Of a stretch of DNA of 8,657 nt, positions 6,137 to 8,657 are shown piece by piece; positions within the stretch are counted from its first letter, which is position 1, and every line of letters begins with the position of its first letter. The DNA is from Calditrichota bacterium (lineage in GTDB: Bacteria > Calditrichota > Calditrichia > Calditrichales > Calditrichaceae): positions 1-8,657 of the forward strand of contig JAJRSN010000018.1 in NCBI GenBank assembly GCA_024278715.1. Reading direction: 5' to 3'. The position numbers were made by a program, and so were the translations under genes. A model generated the notes under the pieces. The model made no database searches. It was not told the origin of the DNA and saw only the letters and a program-made list of their open reading frames with translations.

Positions 6137-6964
6137 TTAAATATCTCCGAATATTGCGCTTAGTAAACTATGATTGCTATTTGTAATTACCCGAGCCGCT
6201 TTTTTTACTATTTCGGGAGCCGCGCTCACCGCGTAACTTTGCCCCGCCCATCTTAACAAATCGAGATCGTTATAATCGTTTCCTACCGCAATTGTCTTTT
6301 CCGGCGCAATTTTCAGATAATCGCACAACCATGCCGCAGCCTTCGCCTTGGACACTCGTCTGTCAAATATTTCCACCCACAACGATTTCCCATCAAGAGG
6401 CGAAGTCGCTCTTATCAAATTTATCTTCTCTAAATATCGGACAAGGCTTTGTCTGATTTTGTTCAAATCCGAATCAATCAGCAAAAACTGACACGCAGGT
6501 CTGTCCGGCTTTCTGTGATCCAACAGACCTGCGAAATCCCGATAGATTTTTAACCGGCGATGAAAATCGGCTTTTATTCGATTATTCAAATAATAATAAA
6601 AATAATGGTTGTCGGGAATGGGATCGTGAACAAAAAACGGCTGATCCAGTTCCTTGAGTATTTTAATGATCTCGTCAACCAAGGAACCTTCGATTGAATA
6701 GGCATTGATCAAAGATTTACGTTTCCAATCCATGACTCCCGCGCCGGAAGAAAGAATAATATAATCAATCGGAAAATTTTCCGGAATTACCTTGCGAATC
6801 GAAAAATAAGAACGCCCGGTTGCAATAACGCGCACTATTCCTTTGTTTCCCAGTTTCTCCAATATCAGCAAATCTTTTTGTGTGATTTTTTTGTCAGTCT
6901 GAAAAAGCGTGCCGTCAAAGTCCGTGACGAGCATTTGCCCTGATAAATCATTGATTTTGCTCAT
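6137..6964 (-). CDS. HAD-superfamily Cof-type (class IIB) phosphatase
   Basis: 275 residues, likely a cytoplasmic Mg2+-dependent phosphatase acting on a sugar phosphate or similar small molecule. All four HAD motifs are present: DFDGT 15-19 (nucleophile Asp15, acid/base Asp17), Thr49 in VIATGRS, Lys206 in VSKAKAAAWL, and GNDYND 228-233. The long insert between motifs II and III (about 85-195) is the C2B cap that determines substrate; this and the length fit the Cof/YidA-like group. Sucrose-phosphate or mannosyl-3-phosphoglycerate phosphatases are related alternatives, and the substrate cannot be read from sequence. The start is uncertain: ATG at 6964 has no clear ribosome site, while an in-frame ATG at 6934 (Met11) has AGGG close upstream and gives the usual short N-terminus before motif I. 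It lies 187 nt downstream of the esterase gene on the same strand; cotranscription is possible but not shown. Confidence 0.92.
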   Translation of the reverse strand: MSKINDLSGQMLVTDFDGTLFQTDKKITQKDLLILEKLGNKGIVRVIATGRSYFSIRKVIPENFPIDYIILSSGAGVMDWKRKSLINAYSIEGSLVDEIIKILKELDQPFFVHDPIPDNHYFYYYLNNRIKADFHRRLKIYRDFAGLLDHRKPDRPACQFLLIDSDLNKIRQSLVRYLEKINLIRATSPLDGKSLWVEIFDRRVSKAKAAAWLCDYLKIAPEKTIAVGNDYNDLDLLRWAGQSYAVSAAPEIVKKAARVITNSNHSLLSAIFGDI

Positions 6965-7151
6965 AATCTGTTTTCAAGCCTGTAATTCGGTTGTTGTAAA
7001 AACTGTTCAATCTGCCCAAAGACAAAAGGTTTTAATGATTTCAACTATTTGGTTAAAACTTTTCTCCGCCAATAACTGAGCTTTTCCGAATCCCGAAGTT
7101 TTAAATTTTTCCGTTTTAATTAACAAAGACATTTAAAATATGGAGAGAAGA
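6965..7151 (-). other. Gap between esterase and phosphatase genes
   Basis: 187 bp of AT-rich DNA with no gene seen. It contains two AT-only inverted repeats (7029-7035 with 7053-7059; 7099-7106 with 7131-7138) too weak to call as terminators. A poor σ70-like pair on the minus strand has a TTGAAC -35 but a weak -10. Whether the phosphatase has its own promoter cannot be decided from the sequence. Confidence 0.5.
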
Positions 7152-8657
7152 CTATTTTAATAAAATCATTTTCCTTGTTAGGGTTTTGCCAGCATATTGC
7201 AATCGTAAAAAATACGAACCGCTCGGAAGCGAATTTCCATCATTATCTTTGCCGTTCCAAAAAATAGACCTTGCGCCTGCACCCATTTGCTTTTTAACCA
7301 TAGTTCTGACTTTTTTGCCAAGCGAATCAAAAATTTCCAATAACACATCGCCCGGTTTGTCGATCCTGAAAATAATTCGCGTACCGGAGTTGAACGGATT
7401 CGGATAATTTTGAACAGCCGTCATATCATCCGACGCCAAAATTTTGATTGACGAAGGAGCGGCTTCGATGGGCACATGATAAAAGGAAAGCGCGCCGATT
7501 CCGCGTAACCCTCGAATCCACGGACCTTCGTAAGCCTTGGTCGGCAAATGGTTATAGGCGTGATTTGGCAGGTATGTCAGACTATCGGCTGTTGCCGGAT
7601 TGTACAGTTCAAGGATTACGGTGTAGCCGTCGTTAATGGTGTAACCGTTTTTGACCAGACCCGACTCATCATCCAGATAAAAATAGTCTTTCATAGAGGC
7701 GCCCAGCGTATCGTTAGGCCAGACAACCGGATTGTCGTATTCAATGGCAATGCTGGTTTTATTGGTATCACGGTAATAAACGGAAAGAATATCCGGCGCA
7801 TCGATATTTAATATATCGGGCGAATTGTAAAAATCACGTCCCAGCAAGCGAAAAATCCATTCCGCCATTTGCAGGTAGCCGTCATCGTTGTAATGGCAGC
7901 CGTCGTGACCGATCAATCCCACAGTGCTCATTACTTCCACCTCGGGGAAATTTAGTTTAAAACTCCGTTGGACTTCTCTTAGGTGGTGCTGCCGAGTTCC
8001 CCCGCAGGTTCCGGGATGAAGTTGAAAAACATAAATTTTTGACAGGGGCTGGTAATCTTCGCGCCAGGCATTTCTGAGCGTGGTAAAACGATCCAAATAG
8101 TAATCGTCATCCGGAGAATAGGTGTCGGATTCGCCCTGATGCCAGAAAATGGCTTTCACATGATCGGCAACTTTGGCTTTGGTCGCCCGATACAACAATC
8201 GACCGTAGGTTGTGGTTAAATCCATCCTGTTCGCAGAATCGGGCAGATTGTACGAAATGGACGATCCCCCGCTTCCGCCGTTAATAATGCAGGTGGGCAT
8301 ATTGTAAGTGTTTAAAATTAATTCCTGCAGACGCAATCCCCAGGTGCCGACCGCGTAATCACAATCGCTGCACCATCCTTTGCCGGTTGAAAGTCCCCAG
8401 CTTGTGTCCGCGGGATTGTAATCATCGTAATTGGTATGTTTGCCGAAACTGCGGGCAAATTCGCTCCTAAAAGAATAATCAGACGCCGAAGGATGCGAGT
8501 TGGATTGTCCGTTGATCAAAAAGACATCGCCGCAAACAATGCTGTCTTCCTGCGCCACCAGGGATTCATCCAGCCACAATTCAAAACGATATTCAAACAA
8601 ACCGGCGTAGATTTTCGGATTAAACTGAAAATGCGCGGTGGTGTCTTCGTAAACCAA
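7152..8657 (-). CDS. Secreted sialate-O-acetylesterase-like SGNH hydrolase with type IX-style sorting module, 5' end cut by window edge
   Basis: 501 residues are visible; the frame is open to the right edge and opens on TTG, so the start and signal peptide lie outside. Residues 1-43 look like the end of a β-sandwich domain that usually precedes this catalytic fold. The esterase domain (about 44-275) carries the family blocks: INGQSN 48-53 with nucleophile Ser52, the oxyanion-type Gly block GGSGGSS 127-133, WHQGESD 172-178 and the Asp252-x-x-His255 pair (DGCHYNDDGY). This fits the SASA/carbohydrate-esterase 6 group, which removes acetyl groups from sialic acid or plant xylan; the substrate is undetermined. 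A β-rich domain (about 280-400) follows, then the C-terminal module 418-501 (YPNPFNSGTRI, FWNGKDNDGNSLPSGSYFLR, basic end), implying export across the outer membrane. Six cysteines (42, 96, 99, 123, 218, 254) could form disulfides outside the cell. Ends in TAG. Confidence 0.92.
   Translation of the reverse strand: MVYEDTTAHFQFNPKIYAGLFEYRFELWLDESLVAQEDSIVCGDVFLINGQSNSHPSASDYSFRSEFARSFGKHTNYDDYNPADTSWGLSTGKGWCSDCDYAVGTWGLRLQELILNTYNMPTCIINGGSGGSSISYNLPDSANRMDLTTTYGRLLYRATKAKVADHVKAIFWHQGESDTYSPDDDYYLDRFTTLRNAWREDYQPLSKIYVFQLHPGTCGGTRQHHLREVQRSFKLNFPEVEVMSTVGLIGHDGCHYNDDGYLQMAEWIFRLLGRDFYNSPDILNIDAPDILSVYYRDTNKTSIAIEYDNPVVWPNDTLGASMKDYFYLDDESGLVKNGYTINDGYTVILELYNPATADSLTYLPNHAYNHLPTKAYEGPWIRGLRGIGALSFYHVPIEAAPSSIKILASDDMTAVQNYPNPFNSGTRIIFRIDKPGDVLLEIFDSLGKKVRTMVKKQMGAGARSIFWNGKDNDGNSLPSGSYFLRLQYAGKTLTRKMILLK

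Noticed and set aside
7024..7063. Inverted repeat GTTTTAA/TTAAAAC between esterase and phosphatase genes
   Set aside because: A 7-bp, nearly all-AT stem with a 17-nt loop is too weak for a terminator and easily arises by chance in this composition.
6965..7075. Possible σ54 elements upstream of the phosphatase (TTGGGC and TTGGCGG on the minus strand)
   Set aside because: Neither has a TTG with the required 10-nt spacing downstream of the GG, so they fail the -24/-12 test that the 3800-3815 element passes.
7099..7138. Perfect 8-bp inverted repeat TTTTAAAT/ATTTAAAA
   Set aside because: The word contains a self-complementary TTTAAA core and is AT only, so the match is trivial; the 24-nt loop makes a stable hairpin unlikely.

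Overview
The window reads as chromosomal DNA of a Gram-negative, σ54-using bacterium of the FCB group. Calditrichota or a near relative (Ignavibacteriota/KSB1-like) is my best guess. The grounds are two unrelated secreted proteins that both end in an 85-90 residue C-terminal module starting YPNPFN and ending in a short basic/hydrophobic strand, a DUF5683-like membrane protein, and moderate GC. This assignment is inference; there is no rRNA or marker gene in the window. No tRNA, rRNA, CRISPR array, insertion sequence or phage gene was seen.

Layout. Positions 1-3617 (+) hold a compact signalling cluster. It starts with the 3' part of a GAF/AAA+/Fis-type σ54 activator gene cut by the left edge. 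A transmembrane Ser/Thr kinase with two PEGA-like repeats on its outer side follows, its ATG overlapping the activator's stop codon. After 23 bp comes a small exported TPR-like/DUF5683-like membrane protein. A 248-bp AT-rich gap (3618-3865) follows, then a 731-residue secreted multi-domain protein (3866-6061, +) that ends in a type IX-style sorting module. A strong hairpin terminator (6091-6122) separates it from the convergent minus-strand genes: a Cof-type HAD phosphatase (6137-6964) and, upstream of that, a secreted sialate-O-acetylesterase-like SGNH hydrolase (7152-8657) with the same kind of sorting module, its 5' end cut by the right edge.

How they may work together. The gap before the 731-residue protein contains a correctly spaced -24/-12 (σ54-like) promoter candidate about 40-65 bp before the start codon. 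A cluster of ACTATG/CATAGT inverted and direct repeats lies 150-190 bp upstream of the predicted start site, where an enhancer for a σ54 activator would be expected. A working model is that the envelope-spanning kinase senses something outside the cytoplasm, signals to the GAF-activator encoded in the same operon, and the activator switches on the surface protein from the σ54 promoter. The parts are visible in the sequence; the wiring is inference. The minus-strand phosphatase and esterase look unrelated to this circuit.
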